Origin: an uncultured Hungatella sp.
GTDB taxonomy: Bacteria; Bacillota; Clostridia; Lachnospirales; Lachnospiraceae
Direction: 5' to 3'
Length of the DNA stretch: 64,000 nucleotides
Assembly (NCBI GenBank): GCA_910588505.1
Contig: CAJUPQ010000004.1
Location: 1-64,000, forward strand
The notes beneath the pieces were generated by a model that ran no database searches, was not told the DNA's origin, and saw only the letters and a list, made by a program, of their open reading frames with translations. The position numbers were made by a program, and so were the translations under genes. This document shows positions 36,426 to 44,842 of the stretch, in pieces; position 1 is the first letter of the stretch, and every line of letters starts with the position of its first letter.

Positions 36426-36636
36426 AAGCCCCTCCTAATTATAGTTTTTTGCATGGAACATCTCATTTTCTCATTATAGTTAAATACAAACAAAATGCTT
36501 ATAAAAACCATAAAGAATAAGCACCATGAGGATGAACCATACAATATGTCAGAATATTCGCATAAAATATTCTAGTTACATTAGACCAAATATTAAAAAA
36601 TTGTCAATTTATTATTATTCGTTATTCACAGTAAAC

Positions 36637-36856
36637 GCAGGATTTAGGTTGCCTCCATACCTGCTGCTCCGCAGAGAAGTTTCCAAAGAACACCACAAGG
36701 ATCCAATCGTACAGATGGAGCTGTTTATGGATACTAACGGCCTCCCGATTTCCTACGGTCTTTTTTCCGGCAATACTCTGGATAAGCAGACCCTGCTCCC
36801 CATGATGGGGAAGCTGAAGGAAGGCTTCCGGATCAAGTCCCGTCTTGCCCCAAAAA
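36637..36856 (+). pseudogene. Transposase fragment (IS1634-like)
   Basis: The frame contains REVSKEHHKDPIVQMELFMD followed by TNGLPISYGLFSGNTLDKQTLLPMMGKLKEGF, the conserved DDE-region segment of IS1634-type transposases. Only about 65 residues remain; terminal inverted repeats and the rest of the gene are absent. Upstream, 36426-36636 is AT-rich with nothing recognised. Confidence 0.75.
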
Positions 36857-36910
36857 AATCCGTAGGCATCAGGGGGCAAAAGGTTTTTTGCCCCCTGATG
36901 CCTACGGATT
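36857..36910 (-). terminator. Terminator of the bgl operon with a perfect 25-bp stem
   Basis: AATCCGTAGGCATCAGGGGG plus CAAAA pairs completely with its reverse complement around a 4-base loop, followed on the minus strand by TTTTTTT. It starts where the transposase fragment ends. The stem is far longer than normal terminators. Confidence 0.85.
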
Positions 36911-36946
36911 GCTCCGCGTTTCATGCTCCCGCAATCCTGCTTTCCC

Positions 36947-38425
36947 CTACACAGAAAGATCTTCCCCATTGGAAGCAATCACCTTTTTATACCAGTAAAA
37001 GGATTGTTTCCGATAGCGCTTTAACGTCCCTTCTCCTGTATCGTTGCGGTCCACATAAATAAATCCATACCGTTTTGACATCTGCCCGGAACCGTTGGAG
37101 ACAAGGTCAATAGGTCCCCACCATGTATAGCCAAACAGATCCACGCCATTCCGAATCGCCTTTTTCATGGCCAGAATGTGATCTCTTAAATATTCGATCC
37201 GGTAGGTATCGTTCACGGTTTCATTTATCAGCTCTTCTTTCACACCCAGCCCGTTCTCCGCAACGAAAATGGGAATCTGATACCTTCCGTACAGATCCAC
37301 AAGGGCAAGATAAAGTCCGTCCGGATCCACAGACCAGCCGGAAGGAGTGACCTTTAAATAGGGGTTGGTTTTGCCGGTATTAACGATATTGGCATCACCC
37401 CGGTAAGAATTGTCTCCCTCTATCTCACTGTCTGACTGATTCGTTTCTTTCTGTACAGATTCAATATAGTCTTTCGACGCAATCCGGGAGCGATAATAAG
37501 TAAAGCTTAAAAAGTCAACCGGATACCTTTCGATCAGCTCCATATCTTCATCTGTATAAAAGATTTCAATCCCCTGGTCTTCCAAATACTCCCACGCATA
37601 ACCGGGATACTTTCCCCTGACCTGCACATCTGAGAAAAAATACCCTCTTTGTTTCTCTTTACATACCACCAGAGAATCCCTGGGATCGCAGCTCATAGGG
37701 TATATGGTCTTGTACTCAATCACAGAACCTACTTTGGCGTCACAGTCCGTCTCATGAATCACCTTGACAGCCAGAGCGCTGGCTACAAACTGGTGATGAG
37801 AAGCCTGATAAACATCCTGCAGTGTGTCATTTAACGGATCAATACCAGCTGTCATCCACTCCATCTTGTGAATATTATTTCCGATCTCATTAAAAGTAAG
37901 CCAGTACCTGACAATTCCTTTCCAGCGTTTCACCATGGCTGTCACAAATTTGATGTAAAAATCAATCATTCTTCGGTCTTTCCATCCGCCATATTTGTCT
38001 GCCAGATGCAGCGGCATCTCATAGTGGGAAATGGTAATCATGATTTCCATTCCCTGCTTTTTTAACTCATGAAACATTCTGTCATAAAATTCCAGCCCCT
38101 TTTCATTGGGCTCTTCCTCCTCGCCGGTAGGAAACAGGCGGGTCCATGCCACACTGGTTCGATAGACGTTAAATCCCATCTCCCCAAACTCGGCAATATC
38201 CTCTTTGTATCGATGATAAAAATCAATACCGCCATGAGTGGGATAAAATTTCGCGTTGCGGTCCGGATACCCGAACACACCATGGGGCTGGACATCAGCC
38301 ACAGAAGGAAGCTTTCCATCTTCCATATACGCGCCCTCATACTGATTGGCAGCCGTAGCGCCGCCCCACAAAAACCCTTTGGGGAAACCATTGAAAACCT
38401 GTACTTCTTTGCTTGATCTCATCAT
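36947..38425 (-). CDS. 6-phospho-beta-glucosidase (GH1)
   Basis: Cytoplasmic retaining glycosidase of 492 residues that cleaves phosphorylated beta-glucosides brought in by the adjacent PTS. Acid/base Glu lies in WLTFNEIGN near residue 176 and the nucleophile in IFVAENGLG near residue 390; the N-terminal FPKGFLWGGATAANQYEGA is the GH1 signature. It overlaps the EIIA stop as ATGATGA. Last gene of licT-EIIBC-EIIA-bgl. Confidence 0.95.
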   Translation of the reverse strand: MMRSSKEVQVFNGFPKGFLWGGATAANQYEGAYMEDGKLPSVADVQPHGVFGYPDRNAKFYPTHGGIDFYHRYKEDIAEFGEMGFNVYRTSVAWTRLFPTGEEEEPNEKGLEFYDRMFHELKKQGMEIMITISHYEMPLHLADKYGGWKDRRMIDFYIKFVTAMVKRWKGIVRYWLTFNEIGNNIHKMEWMTAGIDPLNDTLQDVYQASHHQFVASALAVKVIHETDCDAKVGSVIEYKTIYPMSCDPRDSLVVCKEKQRGYFFSDVQVRGKYPGYAWEYLEDQGIEIFYTDEDMELIERYPVDFLSFTYYRSRIASKDYIESVQKETNQSDSEIEGDNSYRGDANIVNTGKTNPYLKVTPSGWSVDPDGLYLALVDLYGRYQIPIFVAENGLGVKEELINETVNDTYRIEYLRDHILAMKKAIRNGVDLFGYTWWGPIDLVSNGSGQMSKRYGFIYVDRNDTGEGTLKRYRKQSFYWYKKVIASNGEDLSV

Positions 38426-38943
38426 TGACCGATCCCTTTCCTTTCTTCATCCATCGTCTTTTTGTAGGTAGCCACAATGGTTTTTCCTCCCTCTGCGCTG
38501 CCCCTTTTCACCAAATCCAAATCAAACCTGCAGCCTGGGAAAATCATCATGGTAGTCAGATCTGCCTTCTTTTTTTCCATAACTTTTTTGTCAAACCTCA
38601 TTAACTTATCTCCGGTCTTTACCTTCTGCCCCTGTCTCACATAGCATTGAAACCCTTCCCCATTTAAGGCCACCGTATCAATTCCGATATGGATCAGAAT
38701 TTCCAGCCCATCCTCATTTATGATTCCCAGCGCGTTCAGCGTGGGATACACCATAGAAACCGTTCCGTCACAAGGAGCTACAATCCATTCACTTTTCGGC
38801 AGTATTGCGATACCGTCTCCCAGCATTTTCTGAGAAAACACGGCATCCTTTGTCTCCTCAATGGGAATCATATCTCCGCTTACCACTGCGGCCATACTGC
38901 TGTCAGGAAGCTTCTCCCTTTTTTTACTCCAAAATCCAAACAT
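38422..38943 (-). CDS. PTS sugar transporter EIIA component (glucose type)
   Basis: 173-residue phosphocarrier. The phosphorylated His is in ILIHIGIDTVALNG near residue 96, with the partner His region SMVYPTLNALGI upstream. Stand-alone EIIA domain, separate from the EIIBC gene just upstream (3 bp apart), whereas many beta-glucoside permeases carry it as a fusion. Start follows GTGGGTGATTT. Confidence 0.93.
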   Translation of the reverse strand: MFGFWSKKREKLPDSSMAAVVSGDMIPIEETKDAVFSQKMLGDGIAILPKSEWIVAPCDGTVSMVYPTLNALGIINEDGLEILIHIGIDTVALNGEGFQCYVRQGQKVKTGDKLMRFDKKVMEKKKADLTTMMIFPGCRFDLDLVKRGSAEGGKTIVATYKKTMDEERKGIGQ

Positions 38944-38946
38944 AAA

Positions 38947-40329
38947 TCACCCACTTTCTTTTCCGTCATAGAGGGCCATGGTAACAAGAAACGATACGGC
39001 AAACGACACGGCAATACCTGCCAGAATTGCTATCAGCGTATCCTCAAAAATAACTACGCCAAGTACGCTGGAATACCCCATGGTATATGCCTTCGCGCCC
39101 ATAATGCCGGCGACCGCGCCGCCTGCAAAACCGCCCAGAACCAATCCGATCATGGGTTTTTTCAGCCTCAGATTAATACCATATAACGCCGGTTCCGAAA
39201 CGCCGGACAAAAACGCTCCCACACCTGCCGATAAAGCCGCCGTTCGCAGATCTTTGTCTTTTGTTTTTAAAGCAACTGCGATACAGGCTCCGCCCTCGGA
39301 TATGTTATGTAAAATCCATCCGGGACGAAATACATTGTCAAAGCCTACCCGGGCTAAAAGTTCGGTCATAGGCCCAACCATCAGCATATTAACGCCGGTC
39401 ATTACCAGGAACGGATGTGTGGCCGCGATAATTCCGGGCGCAAAACCGCCTACATGGGACTGCAGCCATACAATTCCTGCCACAATCCAGGAACCGACAA
39501 TGGAACCGGCCGGTCCTAAAACCAGTACAGTAACGGGAAAGCCGATGAGAAAAACGCACAGCGGAGCAAACACCGATTTTAGCATGCCTGGTATGACGCG
39601 ATAGAAAAATCGCTCCAAATAGGCGCAGAGAATCGCTGAAAAAATCCCCGGAAGCAGCGAGTTCCCATAAGTCCCCAGATGGACGGGCAACCCAAACATG
39701 GACACAGGCTCACCGGCCGCCATTATGGCATTAAAATCCGGGTACAGCAAAGCCGCTGCCATAGCAATCGCAAAAGCCGGATTGGACTTTAGCACCCTTG
39801 AAGTTCCATAAGCAACCAAAATCGGCATAAAATAAAAAGGTGTCAGCGCCATAAAATTAAACATCTGATAGGTCGAACTTTCGGTCACCGCCGGCGCAAA
39901 GTAACTGACAAGAGACAGCACAACCCGCAGCATTCCCGCTCCGTACACCACTGTGATAAACGGCGTCAGCGCCTGCCCCATAAAAGTAATTATTTTCTCG
40001 AAATAGTATTTTGCGTTCTTCTGTCCCTTAAGTAAATCCTCGTCCAGGTTTTCATTGATCAATTCCTCTGTTTCAACCGAATAATTTTTTACGATACAGT
40101 CATATGTAGTAAAGAGATGCTCTCCCAGAATAATCTGATACTGTCCGTTGCCGTACACGACTCCCAAAACTCCCGGAAGCTTTTTTATCTCATTATCTCT
40201 GGCTGCGCCTCTGTCTTTTAAATGAAAACGCAGACGTGTAACACAGTGAGTTACTGTTTTTACATTTTCTGTACCGCCGATTTGTCCCATAATACTGGCG
40301 GCCAATTCCTCATAATTCACCTTAGCCAT
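38947..40329 (-). CDS. PTS beta-glucoside transporter EIIBC
   Basis: 460-residue permease. The N-terminal EIIB domain has the phosphocysteine in VTHCVTRLRFHLKD (Cys near residue 28); the EIIC part has about ten hydrophobic segments with GPMTELLARVGFDN and SEPALYGINLRLKKP, the latter being the typical SEPAIYG-like sugar-site loop. No EIIA domain is attached. Start follows GGAGGGATGAATT, 16 bp after licT. Confidence 0.94.
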   Translation of the reverse strand: MAKVNYEELAASIMGQIGGTENVKTVTHCVTRLRFHLKDRGAARDNEIKKLPGVLGVVYGNGQYQIILGEHLFTTYDCIVKNYSVETEELINENLDEDLLKGQKNAKYYFEKIITFMGQALTPFITVVYGAGMLRVVLSLVSYFAPAVTESSTYQMFNFMALTPFYFMPILVAYGTSRVLKSNPAFAIAMAAALLYPDFNAIMAAGEPVSMFGLPVHLGTYGNSLLPGIFSAILCAYLERFFYRVIPGMLKSVFAPLCVFLIGFPVTVLVLGPAGSIVGSWIVAGIVWLQSHVGGFAPGIIAATHPFLVMTGVNMLMVGPMTELLARVGFDNVFRPGWILHNISEGGACIAVALKTKDKDLRTAALSAGVGAFLSGVSEPALYGINLRLKKPMIGLVLGGFAGGAVAGIMGAKAYTMGYSSVLGVVIFEDTLIAILAGIAVSFAVSFLVTMALYDGKESG

Positions 40330-40345
40330 AATTCATCCCTCCTAT

Positions 40346-41212
40346 TTACGATTTTGATCTCTCATATAAGTGGACAATATCTATCATCAGATAAATACAG
40401 TCTTCGTCCGTACACAGATAGTTGTAATGTTCCATTACATAATCAGAAATACTCTTTACACATTCCAGACTTTGCTCGTACTCTGTCTTTAACTGGTTAA
40501 AAATAGACGCAAAAGAGACTTCGTTATGCGCTGCCTGGTCTGACAATACATTTCTAAGAAAGAGCTTTAAATGGATAATAAATCTGGAGTACGTCAGAGA
40601 ATGCTCATCCAGCGGACAGCCCAGGTGCTGCTCCACAATCTTTACAATATCTGACACCGCACGCATGATCTGAAGCATCTGCGGATTCGATTTATTTTCA
40701 GTTGCGGTAATCAGGTGAAAAGCAATGGAAGTCACCTCATCCTTTGGAAGATCAATAGCAAACTGTTCGTTGATCATCGTAACCGCCTTCTGGGCAACAT
40801 TATATTCTTCCCTGTAGAACCGCTTTACCTCTTCATTCAGCAGTTTTGGTGTTTGATTTCCCTGATGATACTGAACGATGCTGAAATGTATATGGTCAGC
40901 CAGAGTCATAAGGAAATTCACATTAAATGTCCCTTTCAGATGTTCTTCCGCATAATCAATAATCTTCTGGGAAATTTCAATCACCTCAAAAGGAATCTCT
41001 TCAAGCAAGGTAAACACAGCATAATTGGGCTTATCCACTGAAATATAGGTTTTTGTTATTTCTTCCGGATAAACTGCTTCATTCTTGTGTTTACGAAATC
41101 CCAATCCCTTGCCAATAGCGATAACTTCCCGGCCGTAGAAATCCTTCGCTATCACAATATTGTTATTTACAATATTTTTTACAATCAGGATCTGCTTGAA
41201 CTCTTTCTTCAC
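40346..41212 (-). CDS. licT: BglG/LicT family transcriptional antiterminator
   Basis: 288 residues: an N-terminal CAT RNA-binding domain (VKNIVNNNIVIAKDFYGREVIAIGKGLGF) and two PRD domains with the regulatory histidines (HIHFSIVQYH; FHLITATEN). It binds the RAT hairpin in its own leader and prevents termination when the PTS substrate is present. I start at GTG 41212 behind AAAGGAGG; the longer frame to 41341 would run through the RAT and terminator. First gene of the operon. Confidence 0.93.
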   Translation of the reverse strand: MKKEFKQILIVKNIVNNNIVIAKDFYGREVIAIGKGLGFRKHKNEAVYPEEITKTYISVDKPNYAVFTLLEEIPFEVIEISQKIIDYAEEHLKGTFNVNFLMTLADHIHFSIVQYHQGNQTPKLLNEEVKRFYREEYNVAQKAVTMINEQFAIDLPKDEVTSIAFHLITATENKSNPQMLQIMRAVSDIVKIVEQHLGCPLDEHSLTYSRFIIHLKLFLRNVLSDQAAHNEVSFASIFNQLKTEYEQSLECVKSISDYVMEHYNYLCTDEDCIYLMIDIVHLYERSKS

Positions 41213-41242
41213 CTTCCTGCCTCCTTTCCGAAACAAAAACAA

Positions 41243-41287
41243 ATAAAAAAGACAAACTCCATATATCTGTCTTCTCAGCAGATATAT
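41243..41287 (-). terminator. Leader terminator of the licT operon
   Basis: On the minus strand ATATATCTG pairs with CAGATATAT, or alternatively AGACA pairs with TGTCT before TTTTTT. It directly follows the RAT, so the two are mutually exclusive structures. Confidence 0.7.
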
Positions 41288-41291
41288 TATA

Positions 41292-41326
41292 GAATTTGCC
41301 TTAATATCGTGATTAAGTAACAAGCC
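41292..41326 (-). promoter_or_regulatory. Ribonucleic antiterminator (RAT) of the licT operon
   Basis: The minus strand reads GGCTTGTTACTTAATCACG then ATATTAAGGCAAATTC, matching the BglG/LicT RAT pattern (GGxTTGTTACT...GGCAAA). It precedes the leader terminator and licT. Confidence 0.8.
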
Positions 41327-41358
41327 TATCTTTTTATTCATTTCTGTTCCTGAATATT

Positions 41359-41387
41359 ATGATAATACAAACAGCCCTCCTTGTCAA
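41359..41387 (-). promoter_or_regulatory. Promoter of the licT-bgl operon
   Basis: Minus-strand TTGACA (41387-41382) and TATCAT (41364-41359) with 17-bp spacing, placed just upstream of the RAT. Confidence 0.75.
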
Positions 41388-41492
41388 TACTTTTATAAAT
41401 TTTCCATAAAATATTTTTCCAATAAAGTATTTTATTCGGTAAAATCGCTTCTTTGAGTGGCCTGTTTCAACTTTCAGGTTCTAAATTGGCGA

Positions 41493-42731
41493 TTACTGTA
41501 AAAATAATCCCGCTGTCTGTCCGGCACACCATCTCCAGTCGATCTGCTCCACCGTCTCCGCTGCATACACCGGACGGGAATATACCCGGACCCCCTCCAA
41601 GGTGTAGACAATCTCCCCCACCTGCTGCCCTGCCCTTACGGGAGCGGCAAGCTTTGAGGGGATACGGATCTGCGTCTCTATCCTCTCCCCCTCTTTCATA
41701 AGCGCCTGAAAAACCTTCCCTTCCTCCCCCAAAGTTTTTAGCCCAATCCTGGCCTCATGACCCATGCCGTCAGCGGGAATCCCTCCATCCACCAAAACAG
41801 GGGATAGCTTTGGCGTTTCCCCTGCAGGACGGTTCTCATAATTTTGTAGCCCATAGGTAAATAGCTTTCTGGCGTCATTCCACTTGTACGTTTTGTGAGG
41901 CGGCCATCCGCAGCCAAGAAGGGCGATCACGTACCTTCTCCCGTTATCTTCCAGCGCCCCCACATAGCAATACCCGGCTCCCCCCGTAAACCCGGTCTTC
42001 CCTGACACGACTCCGTCCATCATAGTCAGAAGCGCGTTGTGGTTGACGCAGGAGTAATTGCCTTTCCCGTCCAGGTCCGTGAAATAATAGTTCTGGGCCT
42101 GGGTTATGGTCAGAAACTCCTGGCTCTTGGGGGACTGCCAGGCACAATAGCTCATAATGGCCGCCAAATCCCTGGCTGTGGTGCTATGAAGCCTGATCTC
42201 TCCGCCATCCCCCGTCTCCTGGGCGTCCAGACCATTGGGCGTAATAAACCAGGTATGTTCACAACCGATGTCCCTGGCTTTTTCGTTCATCAGCGCCGCA
42301 AACTCCTTGGTACTGCCCGCCACATGCTCCGCCACCATCACGGCGCTGTCATTGTGGGACTCCAGCATGAGAGAATGGAGAATATCCCCCAGCCGGAACC
42401 TGCGCCCGGAAGCCGCCCCCAGATGGACCTTGGGCTGGCTGGCCGCGTAGGAGGACACCACCACCTCATCATCAGGATCGCACCTCTCCAAAGCCAGGAT
42501 ACAGGTCATGATCTTGGTGGTGCTGGCCATAGGGCGGATCAGATCCTCCTCTTTCCCGTAAAGCACCCGCCCGGTGGAGGCATCCATCAGAACCGCGGAC
42601 TGGGCGTTCAAATTCAGAGATGAGTCCTCCTCCTGTCCGGCATTGGCTGGGACGAAAAACATCTGACAAGACAGAGTCAGGGTAACCAGGATTGCTGCAA
42701 TGTATTTATATAGAGGGTATTTGGGATTCAT
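41493..42731 (-). CDS. D-alanyl-D-alanine carboxypeptidase (DacA/DacF-like)
   Basis: Low-molecular-weight penicillin-binding protein of the S11 family, 412 residues, that trims the terminal D-Ala of peptidoglycan stems outside the membrane. A signal peptide (residues about 8-30, ending near ANAG) is followed by SxxK (ASTTKIM), SxN (ESHNDSA) and KTG (VSGKTGFTGGAG). A C-terminal PBP5-type domain follows and the end is hydrophobic. I start at MNPKYPLY; the frame upstream to 42866 has no ribosome site. Confidence 0.92.
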   Translation of the reverse strand: MNPKYPLYKYIAAILVTLTLSCQMFFVPANAGQEEDSSLNLNAQSAVLMDASTGRVLYGKEEDLIRPMASTTKIMTCILALERCDPDDEVVVSSYAASQPKVHLGAASGRRFRLGDILHSLMLESHNDSAVMVAEHVAGSTKEFAALMNEKARDIGCEHTWFITPNGLDAQETGDGGEIRLHSTTARDLAAIMSYCAWQSPKSQEFLTITQAQNYYFTDLDGKGNYSCVNHNALLTMMDGVVSGKTGFTGGAGYCYVGALEDNGRRYVIALLGCGWPPHKTYKWNDARKLFTYGLQNYENRPAGETPKLSPVLVDGGIPADGMGHEARIGLKTLGEEGKVFQALMKEGERIETQIRIPSKLAAPVRAGQQVGEIVYTLEGVRVYSRPVYAAETVEQIDWRWCAGQTAGLFLQ

Positions 42732-42795
42732 AGAGATATGGCTCCGAATATTATTATCTATCCTATTCGGTTTCCTTTGATTTATGATCTTTTCC

Positions 42796-42824
42796 TTTAC
42801 ACCTTGTCGCCTTTCCGCTATAAT
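42796..42824 (+). promoter_or_regulatory. Promoter of the 63-aa gene
   Basis: TTTACA (42796-42801) and TATAAT (42819-42824) with 17-bp spacing, 36 bp before the ATG. Confidence 0.7.
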
Positions 42825-42859
42825 AAAAACAGACAAATAAAAAAGGAGGCGGTCCGTAT

Positions 42860-43051
42860 ATGCCAAATGGTCTGGAAATTGCCAAAACTGCCATTGAAGA
42901 TTTTAAGAAGATCCAGGAATATATGTTTTTAGCCAAAAAGGAAAACGCCACAGAGACCTACGCCAAATTAAAAGATGAGTACCTCTCTTTAAAGGCCATC
43001 CTCCACGTCGCGGGCGTGAACCTGACGGATATTGACAAGATAAAAGAATAA
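42860..43051 (+). CDS. Small helical protein of unknown function
   Basis: 63 residues, predicted all-helical (KTAIEDFKKIQEYMFLAKKE; KLKDEYLSLKAILHVAGVNL), soluble and without a known family. ATG follows AAAAGGAGG, and the gene has its own near-consensus promoter and a strong terminator, so it is a real monocistronic gene. It sits between two minus-strand genes. Confidence 0.75.
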   Translation: MPNGLEIAKTAIEDFKKIQEYMFLAKKENATETYAKLKDEYLSLKAILHVAGVNLTDIDKIKE

Positions 43052-43062
43052 AGCATAAAAAA

Positions 43063-43103
43063 CAAAGCCTGCCGGCCCATATACCTGTCGCAGGCTTTTT
43101 TCT
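43063..43103 (+). terminator. Terminator of the 63-aa gene
   Basis: AAGCCTGC and GCAGGCTT stem followed by TTTTTCTC on the plus strand. Confidence 0.85.
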
Positions 43104-43153
43104 CTTATCAAAAATCCAAACCATATCAGAAGCGTTCCCCATTCATCATGGAC

Positions 43154-44842
43154 TCACTCCTCCATCATCTCCAGAAACTTCTTAAACTCCTCCTTGGCCT
43201 CTTCAATGATCCCCTGGTCGTAGGTATTTAGGGCCTGCTCAAACTTCCGGATGGCCCGCTCCACAAAAAGTCGGTCATCCCCTAAGCTCTCCTCGTAGAC
43301 CCGCTCCCCCCGCAGAAGGAGATACTTGTTCTCCTCCCGGTCCCTTGGATGGATCTTTAAGTAGGACAAGGTCTTCAGCCGCTCCTCGATCTCCTCCTGG
43401 CTCATATCCACATCCCTTCCCAGGAATACCTTCTTCATCACCTGCTCCGTGGAGGTAACCTTAACCTCAACCTCCAGGATCGAGTTTATATCGTAAGTGT
43501 AAGTTACATCCACGGACTCCTCACCCGCCTTGGCAGGGGGGATGTCGATCAGAAGCTCTCCCAGGGACAGATTGTTGGCCGCGAACCGGCTTTCCCCCTG
43601 GAGCACATTAATGCGGATCTTATCCTGATTGTCCCGCACCGTGTACAGCCGCTCCGTCCGGCTGGCAGGGATCACGGTGTTTCTGTCAATGATGGGGCAG
43701 AACACGCCGTTCTCAAATTCGTGGTTCTCCCACTCCCGCACCACCTCGGTTCCCAGGGTAAAGGGACACACATCTGTCAGGATCACCTCCTTGATCGAGT
43801 CCTTCCGCTCCTTCATGGCACCCTGGATGGCAGCCCCTAAGGCCACCGCCTCGTCAGGGTTTATGTTGGTGTCCGGGATCATCTTAAACAGTTTGCTGAC
43901 AAACCGGCGGATCACCGGGCTCTTGGTGGCTCCGCCCACTAACACCACCTTGTCAATGTCCGACAGGCGGATGTGGGCGTCTGACAGGCTTCTCTTCACC
44001 GGCCTGCGTATCCGCTCCAAAAGATCGCCGCAGGCCTCCTCGTATTTAGAAAGGTCCACCTCCAGCTCATAGATCTCATCCCCGATCTTGCAGTTCATGA
44101 CACTGACCCGCTTGTCGGAAAATCCCAGCTTGCACAGCTCCGCCTGTTTGTGGATATGGCGCAGAGTCTTCTCATCCAGAGACAATCGGTCCAGTTTGTA
44201 ATGCTTCTCAAAAAACATATTTTCCAGCACTGCCGTAAAGTCCTCGCCGCCCAGGAAGTTATCCCCGGCCACGGCCCGCACCTCTAAGATCGTGTCATAA
44301 AGTTCCAGGATAGACACGTCAAAGGTGCCGCCGCCCAGATCAAACACCAAAAACCTGGCCTGGGCCTGGCTCTGGTACAGCCCGTAGGCGATGGCCGCCG
44401 CCGTGGGCTCGCTGATAATCCGCTCCACCTTAAGCCCGGCCAGCTCCCCGGCCCTCTTGGTGGCCCGCCTTCTGGCGTCGTCAAAATAGGCGGGCACGCT
44501 GATAACAGCCTCCGTCACTTCCTCCCCTAAGTACTCCTGGGCGTCCTCCTTTAGGACCCTTAACACCAGGGAGGACAGCTCCTCCGCCAAAAACGTCTTG
44601 TTCAGCAGCTTAAACTGCTTTTTGCTGCCCATATCACGCTTAAACACGCTGGCAGCGCTGTCCGGATACAGAAGCATCCGCTCCGCCGCCACCTCCCCCA
44701 CATACACCTGCTCGTCCTCATCAATACTGACTACGGAGGGGGTCAGTCTTTTTCCAAGTCTGTTGGGAATGATCTTAGGCCCCTCCTCCGTAAAGTAGGC
44801 GGCCAGGCTGTTGGTCGTTCCCAAATCAATTCCTATTATCAT
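43154..44842 (-). CDS. hscC: HscC-like Hsp70 chaperone
   Basis: 562-residue Hsp70, clearly shorter than DnaK (about 610-640) and similar to HscC. The ATPase domain has IGIDLGTTNSLAAYF at the N-terminus, VFDLGGGTFDVSIL and VVLVGGATKSPVIRRF; the substrate-binding domain is present, the helical lid is short and the EEVD-like tail is absent. ATG overlaps the stop of the upstream J-like/TPR gene (ATGA), so the pair is translationally coupled. A specialised client set is likely; client unknown. Confidence 0.9.
   Translation of the reverse strand: MIIGIDLGTTNSLAAYFTEEGPKIIPNRLGKRLTPSVVSIDEDEQVYVGEVAAERMLLYPDSAASVFKRDMGSKKQFKLLNKTFLAEELSSLVLRVLKEDAQEYLGEEVTEAVISVPAYFDDARRRATKRAGELAGLKVERIISEPTAAAIAYGLYQSQAQARFLVFDLGGGTFDVSILELYDTILEVRAVAGDNFLGGEDFTAVLENMFFEKHYKLDRLSLDEKTLRHIHKQAELCKLGFSDKRVSVMNCKIGDEIYELEVDLSKYEEACGDLLERIRRPVKRSLSDAHIRLSDIDKVVLVGGATKSPVIRRFVSKLFKMIPDTNINPDEAVALGAAIQGAMKERKDSIKEVILTDVCPFTLGTEVVREWENHEFENGVFCPIIDRNTVIPASRTERLYTVRDNQDKIRINVLQGESRFAANNLSLGELLIDIPPAKAGEESVDVTYTYDINSILEVEVKVTSTEQVMKKVFLGRDVDMSQEEIEERLKTLSYLKIHPRDREENKYLLLRGERVYEESLGDDRLFVERAIRKFEQALNTYDQGIIEEAKEEFKKFLEMMEE

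Noticed and set aside
41213..41341. N-terminal extension of LicT
   Set aside because: Would be translated through the RAT and leader terminator; the GTG at 41212 has an excellent ribosome site and gives the normal family length.
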